Shown here: positions 1 to 6,853 of the stretch, piece after piece
Numbering within the stretch: position 1 is the stretch's first letter
Layout: each line of letters begins with the position of its first letter
Origin: Betaproteobacteria bacterium
GTDB lineage: Bacteria > Pseudomonadota > Gammaproteobacteria > Burkholderiales > SG8-41
Length of the DNA stretch: 11,536 nucleotides
Reading direction: 5' to 3'
NCBI GenBank assembly: GCA_025356695.1
Contig: JANXSE010000320.1
Span: 1-11,536 of the forward strand
Translations under genes and position numbers: made by a program
The notes under the pieces: model-generated
What the model was told of the DNA's origin: nothing
Database searches by the model: none
The model's input: only the letters and a program-made list of their open reading frames with translations

Positions 1-48
1 AATTTGCTCGATCGTCGCGAGCCTTGATTCGTTCATATCGATCACCAT
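1..48 (-). CDS. N-terminal fragment of a probable insertion-sequence transposase
   Basis: Reading inward from position 48 on the minus strand gives MVIDMNESRLATIEQI and then leaves the window, so only the first 16 codons are visible. The core MNESRLATIEQI resembles, from memory, the N-terminus of DDE transposases annotated as ISNCY-family or integrase-catalytic-domain proteins, which often begin MNE-R-L-T-L/I-EQ. The frame is open upstream only to a TGA at 73-75, so the start must be near here. ATG at 48, GTG at 45 and ATG at 36 are all possible, and none has a convincing Shine-Dalgarno (SD) sequence. The two direct repeats just upstream fit the end of a mobile element. Sixteen residues are little evidence, so the family is tentative. 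Confidence 0.45.
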   Translation of the reverse strand, partial: MVIDMNESRLATIEQI

Positions 49-75
49 GCGCAGATGATCGATCCAAATCCCTCA

Positions 76-133
76 TTTCAGCCTCATATGCCGTTAGAAA
101 CACGGACACGTTTCAGCCTCCTATGCCATTGGA
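76..133. repeat. Two 23-bp imperfect direct repeats, 35 bp apart
   Basis: The copies at 76-98 and 111-133 share TTTCAGCCTC, then TATGCC, and match at 20 of 23 positions. They lie upstream of the probable transposase start. Repeats of this kind near an insertion-sequence end are often transposase-binding sites, but no terminal inverted repeat or target duplication can be fixed here because the other end is outside the window. Confidence 0.55.
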
Positions 134-145
134 AGAGACTCGCCC

Positions 146-174
146 TTGCACCCCCCGCAAAAACCATTTATATT
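146..174 (+). promoter_or_regulatory. Candidate sigma70 promoter for the leuA leader
   Basis: TTGCAC at 146-151 and TATATT at 169-174 are separated by exactly 17 bp. The -10 box matches the consensus at 5 of 6 positions; the -35 box is weak, with 3 of 6. The predicted start of transcription is at 181-182, on the A of the leader-peptide ATG. The promoter is close to the presumed end of the insertion sequence, so it may have been altered or supplied by it. Confidence 0.4.
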
Positions 175-181
175 GCCAAGC

Positions 182-262
182 ATGAGTTCCAAACAGGCCA
201 ACGCGTTTTACCTTCGTGCCAGCACCCTGCTGGCCGGCCTGCTGCTGCGCGTCGCGCGCTAA
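182..262 (+). CDS. Candidate leucine-rich leader peptide of leuA
   Basis: A 26-codon ORF, ATG at 182 to TAA at 260-262, lies 119 nt before leuA. Its second half reads STLLAGLLLRVAR, with five CTG leucine codons at 227-232 and 239-247 and one CTT at 212. Clustered codons for the pathway's product, just upstream of the first enzyme of leucine synthesis, are the hallmark of ribosome-mediated attenuation. No SD sequence precedes the ATG, and the candidate promoter puts the transcript start on it, so it may be translated from a leaderless message. The attenuator role is inference. The downstream hairpin lacks a good U tract. A chance small ORF cannot be excluded. Confidence 0.45.
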   Translation: MSSKQANAFYLRASTLLAGLLLRVAR

Positions 263-292
263 ATACTCTACTCACATTTCTGGTTGTTACGG

Positions 293-312
293 CCGGGTCG
301 ATTAAAACCCGG
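293..312 (+). promoter_or_regulatory. Hairpin between leader ORF and leuA
   Basis: CCGGGT (293-298) and ACCCGG (307-312) form a perfect 6-bp stem with an 8-nt loop. GGCCGG at 291-296 could instead pair with CCGGCC at 234-239, inside the leucine codons, and the two structures exclude each other. The sequence after the hairpin (ATTCGGTATTAG) is AT-rich but has no run of T, so it is not a standard intrinsic terminator. Nothing else is clear between 313 and the leuA SD sequence. Confidence 0.35.
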
Positions 313-381
313 ATTCGGTATTAGTCTGTTCGCGCCATAAATCCATCTGGCGGCGGGAACATCGGCACAGCGGAGAACATC

Positions 382-1923
382 ATGCAAAAAGACAAATTGA
401 TCATATTCGACACCACCATGCGCGACGGCGAGCAGAGCCCGGGCGCCTCGATGACGCGCGATGAAAAGCTGCGCATCGGCCGCCAGCTTGAACGCATGCA
501 CGTCGATATCATCGAGGCCGGATTCCCGGCCGCCAGCGACGGCGACTTCGAGTCGGTAAAGGCGGTCGCAGCGGCGATCAAGGACAGCACGGTGTGCGGA
601 CTGGCGCGCGCCAACGAACGCGACGTGCGCCGTTGCGGCGAAGCGGTGCGCGGTGCGAACTCGCCGCGCATCCATACCTTCATCGCCACCAGCCCGATCC
701 ACATGGAGAAAAAGCTGCGCATGGAACCGACGCAGGTCGTTGATCAAGCCGTGCGCGCGATCAAATGGGCGAGCGAATACACCAACAACATCGAATTCTC
801 CCCGGAGGACGCCGGACGCTCCGATCTTGATTTCCTCTGCCGCATTATCGAGCAGGTCATCAAGGCCGGCGCGACCACCATCAACGTGCCGGACACCGTC
901 GGCTACACAATGCCCGAGCAATTCGGCGCCTTGATCCGCAACCTGCGCGAGCGCATTCCGAATTCCGACAAGGCGGTCTGGTCGGTGCACTGCCATAACG
1001 ACCTTGGCCTCGCAGTGGCCAATTCGTTGGCCGCCGTGGCCAACGGCGCGCGCCAGGTCGAATGCACGATCAACGGCCTCGGTGAGCGCGCCGGCAATGC
1101 CTCGCTTGAAGAAGTCGTGATGGCGGTGCGCACGCGCCAGGATTTTTTCAAATGCGACACCGGCATCGACGCGACGCAGATTGTGCCCGCTTCGAAGCTC
1201 GTTTCGGGCATCACCGGTTATCCGGTGCAGCCGAACAAGGCGATCGTCGGCGCCAATGCTTTCGCGCACGAATCGGGCATCCATCAGGACGGCGTGCTGA
1301 AGCACCGCGAAACCTACGAAATCATGAGCGCCGAATCGGTGGGCTGGAGCAACAACCGCCTCACGCTCGGAAAACTTTCGGGCCGCAACGCGTTTAAGAC
1401 GCGCCTGCACGAACTCGGCATCGATCTGCCATCCGAAGAAAAGTTGAACGAAGCCTTCAAGCGGTTCAAGGACCTCGCCGACAAGAAGCGCGAAATTTTC
1501 GACGAAGACTTGCAGGCGCTGATCACAGAAGAGAATCTCGAGCAGGTCGAGAACGAGCGCTACCGCCTCGTTTCGCTTACCGCGCATTCGGAAACGGGCG
1601 AGCAGCCGTTCGCAAAGATTGTGGTCTCCGACGGCGGCGCTGAGAAGCCCGCGGAGTCGAAGGGCAGCGGCCCGGTCGATGCCGCGTTCAAGGCGATTGA
1701 ATCGCTGATTGCGAGCGGCGCCGAACTGTTGCTGTATTCGGTGAACAACATTACGAGCGGCACCGATTCGCAGGGCGAAGTCACGGTGCGGCTGTCGAAA
1801 GAGGGGCGCATCGTCAACGGCCAGGGTTCGGACACCGATATCGTGGTGGCCTCGGCCAAGGCCTATATCAATGCGCTGAACAAGCTGCACTCGAAGCTCG
1901 AGCGCGTCAACCCGCAGGTCTGA
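382..1923 (+). CDS. leuA: 2-isopropylmalate synthase (LeuA)
   Basis: This enzyme catalyses the first committed step of leucine synthesis: acetyl-CoA plus 2-oxoisovalerate gives 2-isopropylmalate, in the cytoplasm. At 513 aa it is the usual length for bacterial type 1 LeuA. The N-terminal TIM barrel opens with [16 protein letters not shown] (residues 9-24, metal ligand Asp15). It continues with [15 protein letters not shown] (metal ligands His203 and His205), [15 protein letters not shown] (around 231-245) and the linker motif HESGIHQDG (297-304). The remainder, to about residue 513, is the regulatory domain that in this family binds leucine for feedback inhibition. The start is supported by GGAG at 372-375, six bases before ATG. 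No other leu or ilv gene is adjacent; the next gene faces it. The leucine-rich leader ORF upstream suggests attenuation control. Confidence 0.96.
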   Translation: MQKDKLIIFDTTMRDGEQSPGASMTRDEKLRIGRQLERMHVDIIEAGFPAASDGDFESVKAVAAAIKDSTVCGLARANERDVRRCGEAVRGANSPRIHTFIATSPIHMEKKLRMEPTQVVDQAVRAIKWASEYTNNIEFSPEDAGRSDLDFLCRIIEQVIKAGATTINVPDTVGYTMPEQFGALIRNLRERIPNSDKAVWSVHCHNDLGLAVANSLAAVANGARQVECTINGLGERAGNASLEEVVMAVRTRQDFFKCDTGIDATQIVPASKLVSGITGYPVQPNKAIVGANAFAHESGIHQDGVLKHRETYEIMSAESVGWSNNRLTLGKLSGRNAFKTRLHELGIDLPSEEKLNEAFKRFKDLADKKREIFDEDLQALITEENLEQVENERYRLVSLTAHSETGEQPFAKIVVSDGGAEKPAESKGSGPVDAAFKAIESLIASGAELLLYSVNNITSGTDSQGEVTVRLSKEGRIVNGQGSDTDIVVASAKAYINALNKLHSKLERVNPQV

Positions 1924-1930
1924 TCGGCTG

Positions 1931-1976
1931 AACCGGCGCGGCGGTCACCGCCGCCGCGCTATTTCGCGCCGGTTTT
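1931..1976 (+). terminator. Terminator after leuA, nested inverted repeat
   Basis: AACCGGCGCG (1931-1940) pairs perfectly with CGCGCCGGTT (1965-1974), followed on the plus strand by two more T. A second perfect repeat, CGGCGGT (1939-1945) and ACCGCCG (1947-1953), is nested inside. The outer arm overlaps the last codons of the facing methyltransferase gene. It lies between convergent genes, and the TTTT (1973-1976) favours termination of leuA transcripts. Confidence 0.6.
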
Positions 1977-2636
1977 GAACACCAGAAAATACTGCTGCGG
2001 CAGGAAGGCGTGTTCTTCCGCCAGCACGTAACCGGCCTTCGCCATTTCCACTTTGACGCGTTCCGGCGCGATGCGCATGGCCTTTGACGGGCCGATCGTC
2101 GCATCCATGCGGAAATCGATGACGGCAACACGCCCATTAACCTTCAACGAGTCACGCAGTTTCCCAAAATATTGGTCGCGTGCACCGATGTGGTGATAGA
2201 CATCGACCAGTATCACCAGATCCACCGCTGCCGGAATTTTCGGGTTATCCGTGGCGCCGAGCACCGGCGTCAGATTGGCAAGATTTTCTTTCTTCGCGCG
2301 TTCGCCGAGATGCTTGACCATGTCCGGTTCAAGATCGACCGCATAAACCCTGCCCTTCGCCAGCATGTGCGAAAAGCGCGCGGCAAAATAACCGGTGCCC
2401 GCCCCGATGTCCGCAACCGTCGCGTCCGCCGGCAGTTTTAAAGCGCTAATGACTTCGTGCGGTTTCTGCCAAGCGTCGCGCGCCGGGTCATCGAACACCT
2501 GCGCCCATTTCTGCGCATCCTTGAATTGATGATCGCTGTGTCCTTCGTGCTGGGCAACCGCGCCGCCTGCCGCCAGCGCGGCGAGGCCAATGGCAGCGAT
2601 GCCGAATATGCGAAAGGGCAAGGTGAACATTTTCAC
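1959..2636 (-). CDS. Class I SAM-dependent methyltransferase with signal peptide
   Basis: The protein has a Rossmann-type methyltransferase fold: motif I VADIGAGTGYFAARF (residues 74-88), an acidic residue after the second strand (VYAVDLEPDM, 98-106) and a motif IV-like LVDVYHHI (143-150). Ahead of it is a clear signal peptide, with a hydrophobic run FGIAAIGLAALAAGG ending at AVA|QHEG near residue 28. The mature protein therefore appears to be exported, although its cofactor is cytoplasmic. Substrate unknown; similar genes are often labelled only as methyltransferases. The listed start is a GTG at 2636 that overlaps the TGA of the upstream gene (GTGA). An ATG two codons later, at 2630, is equally likely and gives 223 aa. 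Either start implies translational coupling to the hypothetical protein upstream. Confidence 0.82.
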   Translation of the reverse strand: MKMFTLPFRIFGIAAIGLAALAAGGAVAQHEGHSDHQFKDAQKWAQVFDDPARDAWQKPHEVISALKLPADATVADIGAGTGYFAARFSHMLAKGRVYAVDLEPDMVKHLGERAKKENLANLTPVLGATDNPKIPAAVDLVILVDVYHHIGARDQYFGKLRDSLKVNGRVAVIDFRMDATIGPSKAMRIAPERVKVEMAKAGYVLAEEHAFLPQQYFLVFKTGAK

Positions 2637-3034
2637 GGCATCTGAATTTTGCCGCCGCCGCCGAGTGCGCCCGGGGGCAGACCGCCGCCCTGACCCGGCA
2701 GCACGATCGAAGACGCCGCCTGGCGGCGCATCTCCTGAATTTCTTTGACCGTGTGTTCGATCCCTACTTTGGCGGCTTCGCCGTAATTTTCGATCGCTTC
2801 GGCGAGCGAGGTGCCCTCGATCTCGAAGGTCACCGGTAGCGCGCCCATCGGCGTCATGATTTGCGCTTCGCCGACGAACAGCATGCTGCGCGCGTTATCG
2901 GTTGAGCCGTCGGTCTTCACCGGTGTCATGCAGCGAATGGTGCCGACCTTGCGGTCGGTGTAAACGTCTTCGCGATAAACGCCGGTGGCGTCCATCGTAA
3001 TATTCATACCTTTGCTGCCGGGGGCTTCTGACAT
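2633..3034 (-). CDS. Conserved hypothetical protein
   Basis: A 133-aa protein with no signal peptide or membrane segment, so probably cytoplasmic. The first two thirds look like a compact beta-rich domain (ITMDATGVYREDVYTDRKVG, then RSMLFVGEAQIMTPMGALPV). A helical stretch with charged residues follows (SLAEAIENYGEAAKVGIEHT, continuing to EMRR). The tail is rich in Gly and Pro and ends GGGGKIQMP. I have an impression of similar uncharacterised proteins in other betaproteobacteria but cannot name a family. The start is well supported: GAGG lies about 6 nt before ATG on the minus strand. The stop overlaps the first codon of the methyltransferase, so the two are probably made as a pair. Confidence 0.75.
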   Translation of the reverse strand: MSEAPGSKGMNITMDATGVYREDVYTDRKVGTIRCMTPVKTDGSTDNARSMLFVGEAQIMTPMGALPVTFEIEGTSLAEAIENYGEAAKVGIEHTVKEIQEMRRQAASSIVLPGQGGGLPPGALGGGGKIQMP

Positions 3035-3062
3035 AACAACCTCGTTGATTGACTGAATAATT

Positions 3063-3095
3063 AAAATGGCGGCTGAAGCGAAAACTTCAAGCCGC
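3063..3095 (-). terminator. Terminator after the Bug-family gene
   Basis: GCGGCTGAAG (3069-3078) pairs with CTTC-A-AGCCGC (3085-3095): 10 bp with one bulged A and a 6-nt loop. Read on the minus strand, the hairpin is followed by CATTTTAATTATT. It lies between the binding-protein gene and the hypothetical/methyltransferase pair, so the pair likely has its own promoter or depends on read-through. Confidence 0.6.
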
Positions 3096-3109
3096 GAACC
3101 TGCGATCGC

Positions 3110-4084
3110 CTACTGCAGCTTGATGCCCGCGTCCTTGATCAGTTTGCCGTAGCGGTCGTAATCGAAACGCAGCCGCGCGGCGAACTGTTCCGGCGTTGAC
3201 GGAAAAATCTCCATCGCCTGCGTGTTCCACAAATCGCGGATATCCGCTGCGCTGAGTATCCTGCCGATGGTATTGCTGAGTCGATCGACGATCTCGCGCG
3301 GCGTGCCGGCCGGCGCGAAGATGCCGTGCCAGCCGACGATTTCATAACCGGGCAGGCCGCTCTCGGCAATGGTCGCCACCTTCGGCAGTGCCGCCGCGCG
3401 GCGCGTGCCGGTGACGCCTATCGCGTGCAGGCGTCCGGCCTGCAGTTGCGGCTTCACCACCGCGAGGCTGTCCCACATCAGATCAACGCGGCCGCCGACG
3501 AGATCGGTGATCGCCGCCGTGCCGCCGCCGCGGTACGGCACATGCAGCATCTGCACGCCTGCCATCGCGCAGAACAGTTCGCCGGCCAGATGAAAGCCGC
3601 TGCCGATGCCGGTCGAACCGTAGGTCAGATAGCCGGGTTTGGCTTTGGCCATCGCGATCAGTTCGCGCGCGGACTTTGCCGGCACCGAGGGGTGCGCCAC
3701 CAGCACATAGGAAAAATCGCTGATTTGGTGTACCGGCGCAAAATCGCGCAGCGAATTGTAGGAAACCTTGAACAGATGCGGCGTCGCCGCCATCGCCGAA
3801 CCGGGGGCCGCCAGCAGCGTGTAACCGTCAGGGGCGCTCTTGGCGACCAGTTCATTGGCAATGGTGCCGGTGGCTCCCGGCCGGATGTCGACCACCACCT
3901 GCTGGCCGAGCTCGGCGCTCAGCCGTTGCGCCAGCGGCCGTGAAAAGACGTCGATCGCGCTGCCGCTGGCAAAGCCGTGCACCAGGCGGATCGGCTTCGA
4001 CGGATAGGCCTGCGCAAACGCGCCGCCGTGGAAAAGCACTGCGACGAGCGCCGTCGCAAAGCGGATGGAAGAGCTTGTTTTCAT
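3110..4084 (-). CDS. Bug-family tripartite tricarboxylate transporter binding protein (TctC-like)
   Basis: This is a periplasmic solute-binding protein of the Bug/TctC type, which captures carboxylates and related small acids for the TTT transporters. The 324 aa fit the family. A signal peptide (RFATALVAVLFHGG) ends at AFA|QA, residue 24. The mature N-terminus shows the family start YPSKPIRLVHGFASGSAIDV (27-46), followed by GQQVVVDIRPGATGTIANE and APDGYTLL. Later family blocks are HVPYRGGGTAAITDLVGGRVD and LWNTQAMEIFPSTPEQFAA. No TctA or TctB membrane subunit is adjacent, which is common: Bug genes are present in many orphan copies in Burkholderiales. The ligand cannot be read from the sequence. 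No strong SD precedes the ATG. Confidence 0.93.
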   Translation of the reverse strand: MKTSSSIRFATALVAVLFHGGAFAQAYPSKPIRLVHGFASGSAIDVFSRPLAQRLSAELGQQVVVDIRPGATGTIANELVAKSAPDGYTLLAAPGSAMAATPHLFKVSYNSLRDFAPVHQISDFSYVLVAHPSVPAKSARELIAMAKAKPGYLTYGSTGIGSGFHLAGELFCAMAGVQMLHVPYRGGGTAAITDLVGGRVDLMWDSLAVVKPQLQAGRLHAIGVTGTRRAAALPKVATIAESGLPGYEIVGWHGIFAPAGTPREIVDRLSNTIGRILSAADIRDLWNTQAMEIFPSTPEQFAARLRFDYDRYGKLIKDAGIKLQ

Positions 4085-4198
4085 GGAACGGAATTTTCCC
4101 AGAGCGGGCGTCCTGCGGCAAATCTAATTACGCCCGCCAATTGCGTCATCGCCGCCGCCGCGGATGCGTTAGAGTAGTCACACACCAGGAGCGAAAAC

Positions 4199-4621
4199 AT
4201 GACCATCAAACCGGTTTTCGGCGTAATAGCCGCATTGGCATTGCTGTTTGCCGCGGGCTGCGCCACCAACCAGAAGCCCGTGTTGTATCCCAACGCGCAC
4301 CTGAAAAACGTCGGTGACGCCACCGCCCAGCGCGATATCCATGAATGTATCGAATCGGCTGAAAATTCCGGCGTCGCGAAATCGAACAACCAGGTCGTCA
4401 AAAGCGGTGCGCAGGGCGCGGCGGTGGGCGGCGCGGCTGCGGCCGTCGGCACACTAATCCGTGGCGGCAGCGTGATTCAGGGCGCGGCGGCCGGCGCGGC
4501 GATCGGCGGCACTGCCGGCGCGGTGCACGGCGCTTTTCGCAACGACGTCAATCCGACCTATAAAAACTTCGTGCAGCGCTGCCTGCATGATCGCGGTTAC
4601 GACGTGATTGGGTGGCAGTAG
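4199..4621 (+). CDS. Glycine-zipper lipoprotein
   Basis: A 140-aa envelope protein. The N-terminus is a short lipoprotein signal (VFGVIAALALLFAAGC) with the lipidated Cys at 21; the lipobox has Ala rather than Leu at -3, a weaker form. From about residue 70 to 111 runs a glycine-zipper segment (GAQGAAVGGAAAAVG, then GAAAGAAIGGTAGAVHG), two hydrophobic Gly/Ala stretches that in this class pack as membrane-associated helices. Two further Cys, 50 and 128, flank the zipper and could form a disulfide in the periplasm. Such proteins are usually uncharacterised outer-membrane or envelope-stress lipoproteins. AGGAG at 4187-4191, seven bases before ATG, fixes the start. It appears monocistronic, divergent from the Bug gene across a 114-bp gap. 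Confidence 0.85.
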   Translation: MTIKPVFGVIAALALLFAAGCATNQKPVLYPNAHLKNVGDATAQRDIHECIESAENSGVAKSNNQVVKSGAQGAAVGGAAAAVGTLIRGGSVIQGAAAGAAIGGTAGAVHGAFRNDVNPTYKNFVQRCLHDRGYDVIGWQ

Positions 4622-4737
4622 TCGCGCCGACACGGCATCCGCGCAGCGGCCGGGGCGGGAGGCGCGACTTGGCGCGCGTGCAAAGGTCGGTCGAAAGATC
4701 GGTGACAGCATTCTCCTGAAAGCGGGATTCGGGTCAA

Positions 4738-4757
4738 CGCGCGCCAGAATGCGCGCG
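4738..4757. repeat. GC inverted repeat upstream of the DUF2520 gene
   Basis: CGCGCGC (4738-4744) and GCGCGCG (4751-4757) form a 7-bp stem with loop CAGAAT, followed by CAAAAAA. It has no U tract on either strand in the right place, so it is not a standard terminator. It lies 30 bp before the next start codon. The rest of 4622-4789 shows nothing definite. Confidence 0.4.
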
Positions 4758-4789
4758 CAAAAAACAGTGGCGTTTGTTACAGTGCGCGC

Positions 4790-5668
4790 ATGCCTGTTCT
4801 TAATGTTATCGGATGCGGCCGCGTCGGCCGCGCGCTGGCGCGCCTGTGGCGCGAGCACGGCGTGTTCGACCTCGGTGAGATCAACGATCACACGGCGGAG
4901 AAAAGCTGCGCCGCCGTTGCCTTCATCGGCGGTGGCCGCGCCTGCGCGGAGATCGCTCACATGCGCGCTGCCGATGTCTGGCTGCTGGCGCCACCGGACG
5001 ATCGCATCGCGGCCTGTTGTGATGAATTAAGCAGCAGTGCAACGCTCGCCGCGGGCAATATCGTTTTTCATTGCAGCGGCGCCTTGCCCTCTGGCATCCT
5101 CGCCGCGGCGGTCGCGCGCGGCGCGGCGGTCGCCAGCGTGCATCCATTGAAAACCTTTGCTGATGCCGCCGCTGCGGCGAAGACATTTGCCGGCACCAGT
5201 TGCGCGGTCGAAGGTGAGACTGCCGCGTTGTCGGTCTTGAAGCCCGCATTCGAACGTATTGGCGCAAATCTATTTCAGATCGATGCGTCGGCGAAAACGC
5301 TTTATCACGCCGCCTCGGTGTTGGTCTGCAATGATCTGACGGCGCTGCTGGAAACCGGCGCGCGATGTTTTGAAGCGGCCGGCCTGTCGCGCGCCGACGC
5401 CATGCGCATGGTCGAACCGCTGGTGCGCGAAACACTCGACAATGTTTTCCGGATGGGAACGACGGCCGCTCTGACCGGCCCGGTTGCACGCGGCGATGTC
5501 GAGGTAGTGAAAAGGCAACTGTCGGCATTATCCACGGCCGATGCACGACTCGACGCGGTGTATCGCAGCCTCGGCGTGATTGCCGCTGAACTCGCCGCCG
5601 CACAAGGCAAGGTGGGCGCCGCCGCGCTGGCGGAAATCACCGCGCTGTTGAAAAACGATCATCACTAG
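4790..5668 (+). CDS. Rossmann-like / DUF2520 domain protein, possible NAD(P)-dependent reductase
   Basis: The N-terminus is a dinucleotide-binding Rossmann fold: LNVIGCGRVGRALARLW with GxGxxG at residues 8-13, then DVWLLAPPDDRIA (62-74). The middle carries the family motif SVHPLKTF (117-124). The helical C-terminal half, beginning LYHAASVLVCNDLTALLETG (171-190), is typical of DUF2520. The architecture resembles 6-phosphogluconate or ketopantoate reductase-like enzymes. I recall that the PanG ketopantoate reductase belongs to a related group, but that role cannot be assigned here. Length 292 aa is normal. No SD precedes the ATG; TACAGT at 4777-4782 sits where a -10 box would place transcription start on the ATG, so the mRNA may be leaderless. 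The radical SAM gene begins 9 nt after its stop. Confidence 0.85.
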   Translation: MPVLNVIGCGRVGRALARLWREHGVFDLGEINDHTAEKSCAAVAFIGGGRACAEIAHMRAADVWLLAPPDDRIAACCDELSSSATLAAGNIVFHCSGALPSGILAAAVARGAAVASVHPLKTFADAAAAAKTFAGTSCAVEGETAALSVLKPAFERIGANLFQIDASAKTLYHAASVLVCNDLTALLETGARCFEAAGLSRADAMRMVEPLVRETLDNVFRMGTTAALTGPVARGDVEVVKRQLSALSTADARLDAVYRSLGVIAAELAAAQGKVGAAALAEITALLKNDHH

Positions 5669-5677
5669 CGTTTCGCA

Positions 5678-6775
5678 ATGCCGCTGAAAACCGTCAATCA
5701 CGAAGCCGCCGCGCCGCGCAAGGGTCGCGGTGCCGGCATCAATCCTGAAGGCCGCTTCGAACACGAAACGCGTGAGGCGTTTGATGACGGCTGGGGCGTT
5801 GAAGCAGAAACCGATCTGCCGGCGCTTAAAACCATCGTCACCATCGAACGCGCCAAATCGATCATTTCGCGCAACACTTCGCCTGACCTGCCGTTTACGC
5901 AGTCAATCAACCCGTACCGCGGTTGCGAACACGGCTGCATTTATTGTTATGCGCGGCCGAGCCACGCCTACCTCAATCTGTCGCCGGGCGTGGATTTCGA
6001 GACGCGTCTTTTCGCCAAGGTAAACGCTGCGGAATTGCTGCGTGCCGAACTGGCACGGCCGTCCTACCGCTGCGAAATGATCGCGCTCGGTGCCAACACC
6101 GATCCCTACCAGCCGATCGAGCGCGAATACAAAATCACGCGCAGTATCATTGAAGTGCTGGCGGCCTGCGACCATCCGCTCGGCATCGTCACCAAAAATG
6201 CGCTGGTCGAACGCGACATCGATTTGCTCGCACCAATGGCGCAGAAGAACCTCGTCAACGTCTACGTGTCGATCAACAACCGCGATCACGATCTCTCGCG
6301 CCGCCTCGAGCCGCGCTGTTCGGCGCCAACGCGGCGCCTGCAAACCATCAAACGCCTCGCCGAGGCCGGCATTCCGGTCGGCGTGCTGGTCGCCCCGGTG
6401 ATTCCCTTTCTCACCGATCACGAAATCGAGCCGGTGCTGGAGGCCGCGGCTGCAGCCGGCGCCACCAGCGCGGGTTATGGGCTGATGCGCTTGCCGTGGG
6501 AGTTGAAGGAGCTGTTTCGCGACTGGCTCGCCACATACTATCCGCTCAAAGCCGAACACGTGATGAGCCGCGTGCAGCAGATGCGGGGCGGCCGCGACAA
6601 CGATTCCGCGTTTGGCACGCGCATGCGCGGCCGCGGCGAACTCGCCGATCTGCTGCGGCGGCGTTTCGACATCGCCTGCAAACGTCTCGGCCTCAACGCC
6701 GGACAACGCGGTGCCACGCTCGACACTTCGCTTTTCCGGCCGCCAAGACTCGACGGGCAACTCGGGTTATTCTAG
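5678..6775 (+). CDS. PA0069-family radical SAM protein
   Basis: An iron-sulfur enzyme of the radical SAM superfamily. NPYRGCEHGCIYCYARPSHA carries the CxxxCxxC cluster ligands Cys83, Cys87 and Cys90. Downstream are ALGANTDPYQPIEREYKITR and GIVTKNALVERDIDLL, characteristic of the PA0069 group, which is distantly related to spore photoproduct lyase. The reaction is unknown for this group. The first 60 residues, including the basic segment RKGRGAGINPEGRF, precede the barrel. The C-terminus contains basic helices (RMRGRGELADLLRRRFDIAC) and ends DTSLFRPPRLDGQLGLF, a family-like tail. Length 365 aa is normal. The gene starts 9 nt after the DUF2520 gene with no good SD, so the two are probably cotranscribed and perhaps coupled. 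Confidence 0.92.
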   Translation: MPLKTVNHEAAAPRKGRGAGINPEGRFEHETREAFDDGWGVEAETDLPALKTIVTIERAKSIISRNTSPDLPFTQSINPYRGCEHGCIYCYARPSHAYLNLSPGVDFETRLFAKVNAAELLRAELARPSYRCEMIALGANTDPYQPIEREYKITRSIIEVLAACDHPLGIVTKNALVERDIDLLAPMAQKNLVNVYVSINNRDHDLSRRLEPRCSAPTRRLQTIKRLAEAGIPVGVLVAPVIPFLTDHEIEPVLEAAAAAGATSAGYGLMRLPWELKELFRDWLATYYPLKAEHVMSRVQQMRGGRDNDSAFGTRMRGRGELADLLRRRFDIACKRLGLNAGQRGATLDTSLFRPPRLDGQLGLF

Positions 6776-6853
6776 CGCCTGATTTTTCAGAGTCCGCGGC
6801 GCAGCCGGAACCATATCGGAGCGGCGCATTTTTTATCCAAGGGAGGAGACGGC

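Noticed and set aside
55..324. 89-codon ORF across the leuA upstream region
   Set aside because: It crosses the insertion-sequence repeats, the promoter and the leader, has no SD, and has no recognisable protein character.
268..1890. Long open frame (540 codons) on the minus strand
   Set aside because: It is antisense to leuA throughout, is Arg/His/Ala-rich with no domain, and is explained by codon bias of the GC-rich gene opposite it.
3326..3943. Open frame of 205 codons opposite the Bug-family gene
   Set aside because: Shadow of a gene with clear family motifs and signal peptide.
5903..6760. Open frame of 285 codons opposite the radical SAM gene
   Set aside because: Fully antisense to a well-supported gene, low-complexity composition, no recognisable motif or SD.
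6776..6835. Possible terminator before the amidohydrolase gene (GCGGCGCATTTTTT)
   Set aside because: A T run is present, but no convincing stem pairs with the GCGGCGC before it.
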